NCBI GenBank assembly: GCA_963781675.1
Contig: CAWAGF010000001.1
Span: 1,532,518 to 1,596,517 of the forward strand
Source of the DNA: SCTD01 sp963781675
GTDB lineage: Bacteria > Actinomycetota > Actinomycetes > Mycobacteriales > SCTD01
Direction of reading: 5' to 3'
Length of the DNA stretch: 64,000 nucleotides
Numbering within the stretch: position 1 is the stretch's first letter; every line of letters starts with the position of its first letter. The position numbers and the translations under genes are program-made. The notes below the pieces were generated by a model. It searched no databases. It saw only the letters and a program-made list of their open reading frames with translations, and was not told the origin of the DNA. Below, piece by piece: positions 1 through 9,714 of this stretch.

Positions 1-486
1 GCGCTCGCGCTGCACGCCCGTCTCGCCGCCCTGGACCCGGCCGCCGCCACCCGGATGGAGCCGACCAACGGGCGGCGGATCGTGCGGGCGCTCGAGGTGG
101 TCACCCTCACCGGAGCCATGCCGGGGGGGCTGACGACCTACGGCGAGCACTACCCGGCGACCTACCTCGGGGTCGACCGGCCGGACCTCGCCGAGCGCAT
201 CGAGGTGCGCGTCGACCGGATGTGGGAGGCGGGCCTGGTCGAGGAGGTGCGGCGGCTCGAGGCCGACGGCCTGCGCGAGGGCGTCACCGCCAGCCGCGCG
301 CTCGGCTACGCGCAGGTGCTCGGCGCGCTGGACGGCCGCTGGGAGCTGGCGCAGGCGCGCGACCTCACGGTCACGGCCACCCGGCGGTTCGCCCGCCGGC
401 AGCGGGCGTGGTTCCGGCGCGACCCGCGGGTGCACTGGCTGGACCCGGGGTCCGACCTGCTGGCGCAGGCGCAGGCGCTGCTCTAG
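1..486 (+). CDS. miaA: tRNA dimethylallyltransferase MiaA, 3' part
   Basis: The reading frame is open from the first base, so the gene starts upstream of the window; 161 C-terminal residues are visible. MiaA transfers the dimethylallyl group from DMAPP to N6 of A37 in tRNAs that read UNN codons. The family signature NGRRIVRALEV follows a LDP...A segment, and the ending with ARRQRAWFRRDPRVHWLD matches the C-terminal part of actinobacterial MiaA. The P-loop and catalytic N-terminal region lie outside the window. The stop is TAG at 484-486. In Actinobacteria miaA is typically close to dapF and hflX, as here. Confidence 0.95.
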   Translation, partial: ALALHARLAALDPAAATRMEPTNGRRIVRALEVVTLTGAMPGGLTTYGEHYPATYLGVDRPDLAERIEVRVDRMWEAGLVEEVRRLEADGLREGVTASRALGYAQVLGALDGRWELAQARDLTVTATRRFARRQRAWFRRDPRVHWLDPGSDLLAQAQALL

Positions 487-521
487 GCAGGAGTCGGCGG
501 CGCTCCGTCGAACCCGTCCGC

Positions 522-2429
522 ATGCGCCCCCGTCTCGCCCTGGCTGCCGCCACCCTCCTGCTCGTCCCCGTCGCGGGCACCGCCCTCGGCCACGAGGGGG
601 AGCACGCCCCGGTCGGAACGACCAACGGCACGAAGACCGGCCCGGCGACGAGCCTGACCACGCGGCCCGGCACCGCCTCCACCCGTGCCCTGCCGGACAT
701 GGCGAGGCTGGACCCGGTGCGCTACAGCCTCAAGGACGCGGTCGTCGAGGCCATGGAGGTGCCGAGCCGCAACGGCGTCGACACCATCTGGGTCGACGTC
801 ATCCGGCCGAAGACCAAGCCGGGCGTGAAGGTGCCGGTGATCATGGACGCCTCGCCGTACTTCAACACCCTCGGCCGCGGCTGGGAGGGCGACTGCAAGA
901 CGCCGACGACGACGCTGTCCACCCCGACGGGCACGCCGGGCCTGGGCTGCACGACCACCTCGCCGTTCCCGGAGTACTACGACGACTACTTCGTGCCGCG
1001 GGGCTACGCCGTGGCGCTGATGGACCTGCGGGGCACCCGGAACACCTCCGGCTGCCAGGTCTACGGCGACCGCGACGAGGTCCTCGACGCCGTCGACGTC
1101 GTCGACCACCTGGTCGAGCAGCCCTGGAGCAACGGCAAGGTCGGCCTGACCGGCGGCTCGTACGACGGGACCATCGCGAGCGGCGCCGCCGTCGAGCAGC
1201 CCCTCAGCGGGCGCCACAAGGACGCCGTCGCGGCGGTGATCCCGATCCGGGCGATCGACCGCTGGTACGACTACCACTTCCTCAACGGCGTCCCCAGCAG
1301 CAGCCACGCGGCGACCGCTGCCCAGTTCACGACCGTGTTCGCCGCGGCCGACAACCCCAACTCGGCCACCCCGGCCGGGGCCGTCGCGACGGTCCAGCGC
1401 AAGGGCTGCATCCCGACCCTGGGCCTGGCCGCCACGGCCGGCTACGCCCCGACCTACCAGGACGCCGACGCGCCGTTCTGGTCCGAGCGCGACTTCGCCA
1501 AGGACGCCGCGGGCACGAAGGCGGCCTTCTTCCTCATCCACGGGCTCTACGACTTCAACGTCAAGACCAACAACGTCGGCCAGATGTGGGCCGCCCTCCC
1601 GCAGCAGGCGCCGAAGAAGCTGTGGCTGCTCAACGGCGACCACGTCGACCCGGACGAGCCGGACGCCGAGACCGCGACCGCGGGCGGGCACGTCCTGCCG
1701 TTCCCGTTCCAGTCGGCCTACCGGACCGCGACGCACCGCTGGTGGGCGCAGTTCCTCAAGGGCCTGCCGGCCGGTGCGCTGGACACCCCCACCGTCGACG
1801 TGCAGGGCGCGGACGGCCGCTGGTCCGGCAGCCGCAGCTGGCCGCTGCCCTCGAAGGACTCCGTCCTGTCCCTGACGCCGGACGGCAAGGCCGTGCCCGG
1901 CACCCCCGCCGCGGGCAGCGTCAGCTGGTCGGACGAGCCGTCGGGCGAGGCCGCCCCGGCGAGCCAGGCGTTCGTGACCGCGCCGGTGAAGAAGGCCACC
2001 CGGCTGTCCGGCCAGGTCGTGTTCGACCTCGCGTACACGCTGTCCGGCGTCGACACCACGCTCGCGGTGCGCATCGAGGACCTGCCGGCGGGCGTCGAGG
2101 ACGACGCGACCGGCACCGACTCCGTGCTCGACGGCGACCCCGAGGACCCCTTCACCGTGTCCTACGGCTGGGCCCGTGCCGCCTACCGCGACACGATCGA
2201 GCCGCGCGGACTCAGCACCCCGCACGGCCCGGAGCCGGTCGTGCCGGGCGAGGTCGTCACCACGTCCTTCGGCTCGCTGCCGCTGGACTACACGCTGCGC
2301 CCCGGTCACCGGCTGCGCTTCACCTTCTCCGCCTCCGAGGGCGGCACGCTGGCCTCGATGACCGGCGGCGAGGTGGCGCTCCAGCTCGGCAAGGGCCTGA
2401 GCGCCGTCCGGCTCCCGGTCGCCCGCTAG
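522..2429 (+). CDS. Secreted CocE/NonD family hydrolase (X-Pro dipeptidyl-peptidase fold)
   Basis: 635 residues from ATG 522, chosen because a Sec signal peptide (MRPRLALAAATLLLVPVAG) begins there; the frame is open further upstream but overlaps miaA. An alpha/beta-hydrolase domain carries the nucleophile motif GGSYDGT (Ser213), a candidate acid Asp344 in HGLYDFN and His374 in GDHVDPD. A jelly-roll domain typical of X-Pro dipeptidyl-peptidase C-termini follows from about residue 430 to the end, with SLPLDYTLRPGHRLRF near residue 600. The family includes cocaine esterase, glutaryl-7-ACA acylase and X-Pro peptidases, so substrate cannot be assigned. The enzyme is probably released outside the cell. 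Confidence 0.9.
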   Translation: MRPRLALAAATLLLVPVAGTALGHEGEHAPVGTTNGTKTGPATSLTTRPGTASTRALPDMARLDPVRYSLKDAVVEAMEVPSRNGVDTIWVDVIRPKTKPGVKVPVIMDASPYFNTLGRGWEGDCKTPTTTLSTPTGTPGLGCTTTSPFPEYYDDYFVPRGYAVALMDLRGTRNTSGCQVYGDRDEVLDAVDVVDHLVEQPWSNGKVGLTGGSYDGTIASGAAVEQPLSGRHKDAVAAVIPIRAIDRWYDYHFLNGVPSSSHAATAAQFTTVFAAADNPNSATPAGAVATVQRKGCIPTLGLAATAGYAPTYQDADAPFWSERDFAKDAAGTKAAFFLIHGLYDFNVKTNNVGQMWAALPQQAPKKLWLLNGDHVDPDEPDAETATAGGHVLPFPFQSAYRTATHRWWAQFLKGLPAGALDTPTVDVQGADGRWSGSRSWPLPSKDSVLSLTPDGKAVPGTPAAGSVSWSDEPSGEAAPASQAFVTAPVKKATRLSGQVVFDLAYTLSGVDTTLAVRIEDLPAGVEDDATGTDSVLDGDPEDPFTVSYGWARAAYRDTIEPRGLSTPHGPEPVVPGEVVTTSFGSLPLDYTLRPGHRLRFTFSASEGGTLASMTGGEVALQLGKGLSAVRLPVAR

Positions 2430-2565
2430 AGCGCCCGCCGGCCAGGACGAGCGGGGCACGGATCCCGATCGCCCGCGCGAGCCGCCCGCTGGCCCGGGAT
2501 GACCAGCGCACGACCATCCCGTCTGACCATGGGACGAAGCGGCACATCGGCGCACACTCCCACCC

Positions 2566-3408
2566 ATGGCCCGCCACGCCCTGACACTCGACCAGCTGCC
2601 CGCCCTGCACCGGTGCGTGGACGACGGCTCCCTGGAGCTGCTCTACCAGCCCGAGATCGACCTGCAGACCGGCGCGATCGTGGCGATGGAGGGACTGCTG
2701 CGCTGGCACCACGAGAGCCTCGGGCTGCTCGCGCCGCCCGCCTTCCTCGACCTGGCCGACACCAGCGGCGAGATCCTCCCGATCGGGGAGTGGGTGCTGC
2801 GCGCCGGCGCCGACGAGGCCGTCCGCTGGGCCGGCCTGCCCGGCCCGGCCCGCCGGCTGTGGCTGAACGTCAGCGCCGCCGAGCTCCTGGCCGACGGCTT
2901 CGTCCCGCTCGTCGCGGAGGTCGTCTCCTCGCGCGGCCTGCCGGACGGCGCGCTCGGCCTCGAGATCGCCGAGTCCTGCATCCTGGCGCTGGGCGACCGC
3001 GCGGCCCCGCTGCTGGAGCGGCTGCGGGGCAGCGGCGTCGCCCTCGCGGTGGACGACTTCAGCAGCTTCTACGCCACGCTCGGCGCCATCGAGGCGCTGC
3101 CGATCGACGCGGTCAAGCTCGGCCGCCGCTACGTCAGCGGTGTCGGCGAGCTGGTCGGGCCGGACGGCGACGGCGACCCGCTGGTGGCCGCGGTCATCGA
3201 GCAGGCGCACTCCCGCGGGCTGTGCGTCGTGGCCGAGGGCGTCGAGACCTGGGGCGAGGCCGCCCGACTCACCGAGCTCGGCTGCGACCGCGCGCACGGC
3301 TGGCTGTTCGCCAGCGCGCAGCGGGCCGACAAGGCGCGCTGGCTGCTCGAGCACGGCCGCGGCTGGCAGCGCGCCGCCAGCGTGCCGATGCCCCGCGCGG
3401 AGGCGTGA
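2566..3408 (+). CDS. Stand-alone EAL-domain protein, probably catalytically impaired
   Basis: 280 residues, almost entirely one EAL (c-di-GMP phosphodiesterase) domain with no sensor domain. Several catalytic positions are kept: Glu42 (EGL instead of EAL), Asn101 in LNVSA, Glu133 in LEIAES, Asp163-Asp164 in VDDF, Lys184 and Glu224 in AEGVET. Others are changed. The loop-6 motif DFGTGYSSL is DFSSFYATL, the KID aspartate is Gly186 (VKLG), and the QGY glutamine is His244 (AHGW). Loop 6 and that glutamine matter for metal binding and dimerisation in active EALs, so a c-di-GMP-binding or inactive role is as likely as hydrolysis. The gene sits 12 bases before dapF on the same strand. Confidence 0.85.
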   Translation: MARHALTLDQLPALHRCVDDGSLELLYQPEIDLQTGAIVAMEGLLRWHHESLGLLAPPAFLDLADTSGEILPIGEWVLRAGADEAVRWAGLPGPARRLWLNVSAAELLADGFVPLVAEVVSSRGLPDGALGLEIAESCILALGDRAAPLLERLRGSGVALAVDDFSSFYATLGAIEALPIDAVKLGRRYVSGVGELVGPDGDGDPLVAAVIEQAHSRGLCVVAEGVETWGEAARLTELGCDRAHGWLFASAQRADKARWLLEHGRGWQRAASVPMPRAEA

Positions 3409-3420
3409 GAACCTGAGCGG

Positions 3421-4191
3421 GTGCGCTTCCTCAAGGGTCACGGCACCGAGAACGACTTCGTGCTGCTGCCCGACCCGGACGGCGCCCTCGACCTGACGCC
3501 CGAGCTGGTGCGGTCGCTGTGCGACCGGCGGGCCGGCCTCGGCGGCGACGGCGTCCTGCGGGTCGTCCGCTCGGCGCACGTGCCGGAGGCCGACCCCGCG
3601 ACCGAGTGGTTCATGGACTACCGCAACGCCGACGGCTCGATCGCCGAGATGTGCGGCAACGGCGTGCGCGTCTACGCCCGCTACCTCGTGCACGCCGGTC
3701 TCGCCGAGCCCGGCCACCTGCGGCTGGCCACCCGCGGCGGCACCAAGGAGGTCGACGTCCCGGCCTCCGGCGACGTCAGCGTCGACATGGGGCCGGCCGT
3801 GGTCGGCGAGCCGACCGACGTCGACGGCACGCCCGCCACCTCCGTCGACATGGGCAACCCGCACGCGGTGCTGCACGTCCCGTCCGTCGAGGGGCTCGGC
3901 GAGCTGAAGACCTCGCGCCTGGACCTCAACGTCGAGTACGTCGAGGACGTCTCGCCGACCGCGATCCGCATGCGCGTGCACGAGCGGGGGGTGGGGGAGA
4001 CCCGCTCCTGCGGCACCGGCGCGTGCGCGGCCGTCGTCGCGACCGCGCTGCGGACCGGCACGCCGCGCGGCACGACGTACGACGTCGAGGTGCCCGGCGG
4101 CCACCTCGCCGTGACCTGGCGCGAGGACGGGCACGTCGTGCTCGCCGGTCCGGCGGTGCTGGTGGCCGAGGGGGAGCTGTGGACGGCCTGA
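3421..4191 (+). CDS. dapF: Diaminopimelate epimerase
   Basis: 256 residues from GTG 3421. The enzyme interconverts LL- and meso-diaminopimelate, the last step before lysine and the source of the peptidoglycan cross-linking residue. The N-terminal signature KGHGTENDFVLLPD is clear. The two catalytic cysteines are Cys78 in MCGNG and Cys197 in RSCGTGAC. It is slightly shorter than the usual 270-280 residues, but both halves of the pseudo-dimer fold are present. The start is fixed by the conserved opening RFLKGHG. The stop overlaps the start of the next gene by 13 bases, suggesting translational coupling. Confidence 0.97.
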   Translation: MRFLKGHGTENDFVLLPDPDGALDLTPELVRSLCDRRAGLGGDGVLRVVRSAHVPEADPATEWFMDYRNADGSIAEMCGNGVRVYARYLVHAGLAEPGHLRLATRGGTKEVDVPASGDVSVDMGPAVVGEPTDVDGTPATSVDMGNPHAVLHVPSVEGLGELKTSRLDLNVEYVEDVSPTAIRMRVHERGVGETRSCGTGACAAVVATALRTGTPRGTTYDVEVPGGHLAVTWREDGHVVLAGPAVLVAEGELWTA

Positions 4192-4913
4192 CGCCTGCGC
4201 AGGCGGCCGCCGGCGTCAAGGGCCCGATCGGCGCGTGGGGCTTCACCTGGATGAGCGACGCCGGCGTGCGCGCCCGCGGCAAGGCCGAGCTCGGCCTGCG
4301 CGGCCGGCCGCTCTACCACCTGGGCCGCGGCGGGGCGCTCGGCGACGTCCCGGTCGAGGTCGTCGTGGCCGCCGAGGCGTTCTTCCCGCCCGCTGTCGTC
4401 CGGGCCGCCTGGGAGGAGGGCCGCGCGCTCGTCGAGCCGCTCGAGGCGGCCCGCTTCTACGCCGGGTGCTGCGCCCAGCTGTTCCGCGACCGGTACGGCT
4501 CGGCCCCGGACCTGCCCCGCCTGGTGGAGCTGGTCGAGCGGGTGGTCGACGCCGCCCCCGACCTCGGCCTGCCGCTGTTCGCCGGCTGGCGCGCGCTGCC
4601 GCGCCCCGACGACGCCGCCGGCCGCGCCGGGCTGCTGCTCAACGTCCTCCGCGAGCACCGCGGGTCGGTGCACGCCGCTGCCTGCGCCGCGATGGGCCTG
4701 TCCCCGCTGCAGGCGATCATGGCCGGGAGCTACGGCGAGCAGAACGCCCGCTTCTTCGAGTGGCCCGAGCCCTACCCGGACCCCGACCCGTACCGCGGCC
4801 GCTGGGACGCCGCCGAGGACCTCACCAGCGCCTCAGCCGGGCTGCCGTACGACGCCCTCGACGACCGGGAGCGGGCCGAGCTGGTCGCGCTGGTGCGCGC
4901 CGCGCTGAGCTGA
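4179..4913 (+). CDS. SCO6745-like protein
   Basis: 244 residues from GTG 4179, which overlaps the end of dapF. The sequence resembles a family found almost only in Actinobacteria and known after Streptomyces SCO6745, described as helix-turn-helix or SalK-like. The recognisable part is EVVVAAEAFFPPAVVRAAW around residues 50-68, followed by a cysteine pair (AGCC) and a C-terminal alpha-helical region. The biochemical role is not established. An upstream start in the same frame would run far into dapF and is unlikely. Confidence 0.75.
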   Translation: MDGLTPAQAAAGVKGPIGAWGFTWMSDAGVRARGKAELGLRGRPLYHLGRGGALGDVPVEVVVAAEAFFPPAVVRAAWEEGRALVEPLEAARFYAGCCAQLFRDRYGSAPDLPRLVELVERVVDAAPDLGLPLFAGWRALPRPDDAAGRAGLLLNVLREHRGSVHAAACAAMGLSPLQAIMAGSYGEQNARFFEWPEPYPDPDPYRGRWDAAEDLTSASAGLPYDALDDRERAELVALVRAALS

Positions 4914-4960
4914 TCCACGCGGCCGCACGTACGCTCGCGGGACCCCCTGAAGGAGTTCCC

Positions 4961-7900
4961 ATGAGCCGTACCCGCCGCCCGCTGCGGGCGCTCGGGCTGC
5001 TGACCGCCGGAGCGCTGGCCCTCGTGCCGCTCGCCGGCTTCACGCCGCTCGCCACGTCCACCCCTGCCGCCGCCGCGTCCCTCGACTGCCCGGCCGGCAC
5101 CGCACGCACGACCAAGACGCTGGGCGAGCGGGCGCAGGAGCGCAAGCAGGCCGACCCCGCCTTCCGCGAGCTGATCAGCTCGCTGGACGACGCCTCGGTC
5201 GACCGCGCCACCGCCTGCCGCCCGGTCAAGCAGCCGGAGCCGTTCCACGAGCTGTCGGCCATGCAGGCCGAGCGCAACGTCATCAGCGCGGGGCCGCTCG
5301 GCTACACGCCGCCCGGCGCGGTGCGCGCGGCCCTCGCGGGCAAGGCCGCCGCCACGCAGGCGACGTCGACGGTGCCGGGCGCCCAGGGCGCCTTCACCCC
5401 CGTCGGCAAGACGCCGCTGATCGCCGACGACCCCGGCGCGCCGAACATCAACGGCCAGGGCCTGGCCGACCAGGCCGGTCGCATCGACAGCTACGCCTAC
5501 GACGCCGTGCACCGCCGGCTGTTCTCCGCACCGGGCACGGGCGGGGTCTGGATGTCGAGGGACACCGGCCAGTCCTGGACGTCGGTCGGCGACACGCTGC
5601 CGTACCAGTCCGTCGGCTCCGTCACGTGGAGCCCGGCCGGCCCGAGTGCCGCCGACGGCACGCTGCTCGTGAACTCCGGCGAGGCCTCGGCCGGCGGCAA
5701 CGTCTACACCGGCATCGGCGGCCTCTACAGCACCGACACCGGCAAGACCTGGAAGCAGTCGACCGGCATCCCGGACGGCCTCATGGGCTTCGAGATCGAG
5801 GTCGACCCGTCCAACCCGACGATCGTCTACGCCGCGACCAGCCAGGGGCTGTTCCGCTCCACGGACACCGGCCGCACCTACGTCAACGTCAAGCTGCCGA
5901 CGGCCGACTGCGCCGGGGTGACCGGCTACGACAACATCTGCCAGAACGCCAACTGGGTCACCGACGTGCAGATCAAGGCGCCCGGCGGCGTCGGCGCCGA
6001 CACGAAGGGCGGCCAGGTCCTGGCCGCCGTCGGCTACCGCGCCGGCAGGCTGCCCTACCCGGGCACCGACGTCCCGCAGGCGCCGGCCAACGGCGTCTAC
6101 CGCTCCGACACCGGTGCCCCCGGCACCTTCGAGATGCTCGACGTCTCCGGTGACGGCACCTCCCCGATCGGCTTCACCCCGCAGGAGCGCATCGGCCGCT
6201 TCGAGCTCGGTGCCGCGACCGGTCCCGAGCAGGACCACGACGTCGTCTACGCCGTGGTCGAGGACGCCGTGCTGTTCAACGGCGGCGTGATCGGCATCGA
6301 CGCGTTCGACACCACGACGGTCATGCCGTCGCCGGCCAAGAACACCGTGCTGTCCGGCATCTACGTCTCCAGCGACTTCGGGTCGTCGTGGATCCGGATG
6401 GCCGACGAGCTGGAGCTCCAGCTCCCCATCACCGAGTCCGCCCTGATCGGCGCCCAGCAGACGGTCGGCATGTACGCCCCGGGCGTCCAGGGCTGGTACA
6501 ACCAGTGGATCGAGCCGGACCCCACGACGGCCACCGCCGCGGGCGTGCCGACCCGGCTCGTCTTCGGCCTCGAGGAGGTCTGGGCGACCCGGCTCCCCGG
6601 GACCCCGCAGGACGGGCTGACGCAGGCCGCCGAGCCGGCCAGCTTCCGCGTGATCGGCCCGTACTACGCCGGTGACAGCTGCCTCGGCCTGGCCGCCGGC
6701 GGCTTCCCGATCTGCCCGACCACCCAGACCACCGCGGGCAGCATGACCACCCACCCGGACCAGCAGTCCGGCATCTGGGTGCCCGAGGCCGACGGCGGCG
6801 TCACGCTGGTGCTCGGCAACGACGGCGGCACCTACCGCCAGACCGTCGCTCCGGGCGCCGAGCTGACCAAGGACTTCGGCCGCGGCGCCCAGGCCGGCTA
6901 CCTGGCCAACACGCTGCTGCCGTACGACGCCTCGGCGGCCAAGGACGGCACCGTCGCCTTCGGCCTGCAGGACAACGGCTCGGGCGTCGTGCGTCCCGAC
7001 GGCAAGGTCGTCGAGACGTTCGGCGGCGACGGCTTCTTCGCCGCCATCGACCCGGACGACAGCGACGTCTACTACAACGAGGTCACCCTCGCCGACATGC
7101 GGGTCACCCAGGACGGCGGCCTGACCTACACCGACATCGCTCCCGACGTGACGAACCCGCTGTTCGCCAACCCGTTCGTCATGGACCCGACGGACTCCGG
7201 CCACCTGATCGTGGGCGGCCCGGAGGTGTTCGAGCGCACCGAGGGCCCGACCGGTGACTGGGTGCAGGTGTTCACGACGGGTGAGGGCACGCAGGTGTCC
7301 ATGCTCGAGCTGCAGGGGGCGGCGGCGTACGTCGGCTTCTGCTCCACCTGCGACATCGCGAACAAGGTGGACGCCGACTTCAACAGCGGCATCGCCACCA
7401 ACGTCGGCGGCGACGCGGCGCCGGAGAAGGGCGACCCCGCGGGCTGGCACATCGCCGCGGCCAAGGGCCTGCCGGACCGCTACGTGACCGGCATCGCTGC
7501 CGACCCGACCAACCCGAAGACGGTCTACGTGACCCTCTCGGGCTACGCCAACCGCCAGTGGTGGCCGGCCGGGTCGTTCAACGACAAGAACGGCGAGCGC
7601 GGGGCGGGTCACGTCTTCAAGTCCACCGACGCCGGGCAGACGTTCACCGACATCAGCGGCTCGCTGCCGGACGCCCCGGCGCGCTCGATCGAGGTCAACC
7701 GCGGGCAGCTGCTCGTCGGCACCGACGTCGGCCTGTTCCTGTCCAGCAACACCTCCGGTCAGCGCTGGGCGGCGCTCAAGGGCCTGCCCAACGTGCCGGT
7801 CGTGTCGGTCAAGAACATGCCCGGCAAGCCCGACCAGGTGGTGCTCGCGACCTTCGGCCGCGGCATCTACACCTACGGGTTCAGCGCACGGGCGGGCGCC

Positions 7901-8047
7901 AGCACGCCGGTGACCGGACCGGGCACCACGCCGATCCGGCCCACCACCGGCCGGCTGCCGGCGACCGGCCTCGGCGCGACCGCGGCGGCCATCGGCGTCC
8001 TCGCCCTGCTCGGCGGCCTGGCCGTCCGGCGGCGCGCGCACGCCTAG
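4961..8047 (+). CDS. Cell-wall anchored BNR-repeat (sialidase/VPS10-fold) protein with LPATG sorting signal
   Basis: 1028 residues from ATG 4961, preceded by a good ribosome site (AAGGAG). A long signal peptide ends near AAAA at about residue 40. The body holds repeated Asp-box elements of the S/T-x-D-x-G-x-T-W/Y type, for example SRDTGQSW, STDTGKTWK, STDTGRTY, TQDGGLTY and STDAGQTF, the hallmark of BNR/Asp-box beta-propellers. The C-terminus is a sortase signal: LPATG at residues 999-1003, a hydrophobic helix and an RRRAHA tail. It is therefore probably linked to peptidoglycan on the outside. Sialidase catalytic residues were not identified, so a glycan-binding or structural propeller is possible. 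No sortase gene is nearby. Confidence 0.9.
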   Translation: MSRTRRPLRALGLLTAGALALVPLAGFTPLATSTPAAAASLDCPAGTARTTKTLGERAQERKQADPAFRELISSLDDASVDRATACRPVKQPEPFHELSAMQAERNVISAGPLGYTPPGAVRAALAGKAAATQATSTVPGAQGAFTPVGKTPLIADDPGAPNINGQGLADQAGRIDSYAYDAVHRRLFSAPGTGGVWMSRDTGQSWTSVGDTLPYQSVGSVTWSPAGPSAADGTLLVNSGEASAGGNVYTGIGGLYSTDTGKTWKQSTGIPDGLMGFEIEVDPSNPTIVYAATSQGLFRSTDTGRTYVNVKLPTADCAGVTGYDNICQNANWVTDVQIKAPGGVGADTKGGQVLAAVGYRAGRLPYPGTDVPQAPANGVYRSDTGAPGTFEMLDVSGDGTSPIGFTPQERIGRFELGAATGPEQDHDVVYAVVEDAVLFNGGVIGIDAFDTTTVMPSPAKNTVLSGIYVSSDFGSSWIRMADELELQLPITESALIGAQQTVGMYAPGVQGWYNQWIEPDPTTATAAGVPTRLVFGLEEVWATRLPGTPQDGLTQAAEPASFRVIGPYYAGDSCLGLAAGGFPICPTTQTTAGSMTTHPDQQSGIWVPEADGGVTLVLGNDGGTYRQTVAPGAELTKDFGRGAQAGYLANTLLPYDASAAKDGTVAFGLQDNGSGVVRPDGKVVETFGGDGFFAAIDPDDSDVYYNEVTLADMRVTQDGGLTYTDIAPDVTNPLFANPFVMDPTDSGHLIVGGPEVFERTEGPTGDWVQVFTTGEGTQVSMLELQGAAAYVGFCSTCDIANKVDADFNSGIATNVGGDAAPEKGDPAGWHIAAAKGLPDRYVTGIAADPTNPKTVYVTLSGYANRQWWPAGSFNDKNGERGAGHVFKSTDAGQTFTDISGSLPDAPARSIEVNRGQLLVGTDVGLFLSSNTSGQRWAALKGLPNVPVVSVKNMPGKPDQVVLATFGRGIYTYGFSARAGASTPVTGPGTTPIRPTTGRLPATGLGATAAAIGVLALLGGLAVRRRAHA

Positions 8048-8062
8048 CAGCACCGCGTACGA

Positions 8063-8098
8063 CGGAGGGCCGGAGCGGAACGTCGCTCCGGCCCTCCG
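8063..8098 (+). terminator. Strong hairpin after the LPATG protein gene
   Basis: Perfect 15-bp inverted repeat, CGGAGGGCCGGAGCG and its complement, around a six-base loop GAACGT, starting 16 bases after the stop codon. There is no U-run, as is common for actinobacterial terminators. It separates the upstream gene from hflX. Confidence 0.85.
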
Positions 8099-8201
8099 CC
8101 GTTACCCCGTGGCCCCGGCCGCCCCTGCGTGCGACCCTGGCCGGGATGACCGAGCCCGCTGCGCGCGTTGATCCGTCGATGACTGCTGAGCCCCACGCCT
8201 C

Positions 8202-9623
8202 GTGCCCGTGGACGCCGACGTGCGCCTCGACGACGACCTGCTCGCCTTCCACGAGATCGAGGGCGAGGGCTTCGACCTCGAGGAGCGCCAGTCGCTGCGC
8301 CGCGTCGCCGGCATCCGCACCGACCTCGAGGACGTCACCGAGGTCGAGTACCGCCAGCTGCGCCTCGAGCGGGTCGTGCTGATGGGCGTGTACGAGCCGG
8401 GCGACGACGAGGTGACCAGCCTCAAGGAGCTGCAGGCGCTGGCGGAGACCGCCGGCTGCGAGGTGCTCGAGGGGCTGACCCAGCGGCGGGCCAAGCCGGA
8501 CCCGAAGACCTACGTCGGCTCCGGCAAGGCCAAGGAGCTGCGCGACGCGGTGCTCGCCTCCGGCGCCGACACGGTCATCTGCGACGGCGAGCTCTCGCCC
8601 GGCCAGCTGCGCAGCCTGGAGGAGGTCGTCAAGGTCAAGGTCATCGACCGGACCTGGCTGATCCTCGACATCTTCGCCCAGCACGCGACCTCGCGGGAGG
8701 GCAAGGCGCAGGTCGAGCTGGCGCAGATGACGTACATGCTCCCGCGCCTGCGCGGCTGGGGCGAGTCGCTGTCCCGCCAGGGCGGTGGCGCCGGCGGCTC
8801 CAGCGGCGGCGTCGGCACCCGCGGTCCCGGTGAGACCAAGATCGAGACCGATCGGCGGCGCATCCGCTCCCGCAAGGCCAAGCTGGCCGGCGAGATCAAG
8901 CTGATGAAGACCGCCCGCGACACCAAGCGGCAGGAGCGCGACCGCAACGCCGTCCCGTCGGTGGCCATCGCCGGCTACACCAACGCCGGCAAGAGCTCGC
9001 TGCTCAACCGCCTCACCGGCGCCGGCGTGCTGGTGGAGAACGCGCTGTTCGCGACCCTGGACCCCACGGTGCGCAAGGCGCAGACGCCGGCCGGCCGCGA
9101 GTTCACCCTGTCCGACACGGTCGGCTTCGTGCGCCTGCTGCCGCACCAGCTCGTCGAGGCGTTCCGCTCGACGCTCGAGGAGGTCTCCGGCGCGGACCTG
9201 ATCCTGCACGTCGTCGACGGCTCCCACGACGACCCCGAGGGCCAGCTCGCCGCGGTGCGGCAGGTGTTCGCCGAGATCGGCGCCCAGGCGATCCCCGAGG
9301 TCGTCGTCGTCAACAAGTGCGACCTTGCCGACCCGGTCGTGCTCGGCCGGCTCCAGCGCCGCGAGAAGCACGTCGTGCTCGTCTCCGCGCTGACCGGCGA
9401 GGGGCTGCCCGCGCTGCTGCAGGTGCTCGAGGACGAGGTCCCGCACCCGGAGACGCTCGTGCACGTGGTGCTGCCGTACTCCGAGGGCTCGCTCGTCTCC
9501 CGCATCCACGGCGAGGGGGAGGTGCTCGTCGAGGAGCACACCGAGGAGGGCACCCGCCTCGAGGCGCGGGTCGGGCCGTCCCTGGCCGCCGAGCTGAACG
9601 GCTACCTGGTCACGCAGGCCTGA
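8202..9623 (+). CDS. hflX: GTPase HflX
   Basis: 473 residues from GTG 8202; an in-frame stop at 8187-8189 makes this the only reasonable start. HflX is a ribosome-binding GTPase that splits stalled 70S ribosomes under stress. The N-terminal HflX domain is followed by the family signature GTRGPGETKIETDRRR. The G domain follows: G1 GYTNAGKSS from Gly258, G3 DTVGF, G4 NKCD at 371-374 and G5 SALTGEG. A glycine-rich segment (GGGAGGSSGG) precedes the G domain. It lies in the same miaA-dapF-hflX neighbourhood seen in other Actinobacteria. Confidence 0.97.
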   Translation: MPVDADVRLDDDLLAFHEIEGEGFDLEERQSLRRVAGIRTDLEDVTEVEYRQLRLERVVLMGVYEPGDDEVTSLKELQALAETAGCEVLEGLTQRRAKPDPKTYVGSGKAKELRDAVLASGADTVICDGELSPGQLRSLEEVVKVKVIDRTWLILDIFAQHATSREGKAQVELAQMTYMLPRLRGWGESLSRQGGGAGGSSGGVGTRGPGETKIETDRRRIRSRKAKLAGEIKLMKTARDTKRQERDRNAVPSVAIAGYTNAGKSSLLNRLTGAGVLVENALFATLDPTVRKAQTPAGREFTLSDTVGFVRLLPHQLVEAFRSTLEEVSGADLILHVVDGSHDDPEGQLAAVRQVFAEIGAQAIPEVVVVNKCDLADPVVLGRLQRREKHVVLVSALTGEGLPALLQVLEDEVPHPETLVHVVLPYSEGSLVSRIHGEGEVLVEEHTEEGTRLEARVGPSLAAELNGYLVTQA

Positions 9624-9714
9624 CTGCCAGGACAGGTCCGCGCAGGCAGGAGTTGCGCCCGCGGTGCAGAAGTGTGCACAGGTACTGCACCTTCTGCGTC
9701 TGAGGAGCCCCCGG

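Noticed and set aside
483..2567. Long open frame on the minus strand opposite the CocE-like hydrolase
   Set aside because: Shadow of the GC-rich plus-strand gene; composition is repetitive Arg/Gly/Val and has no domain.
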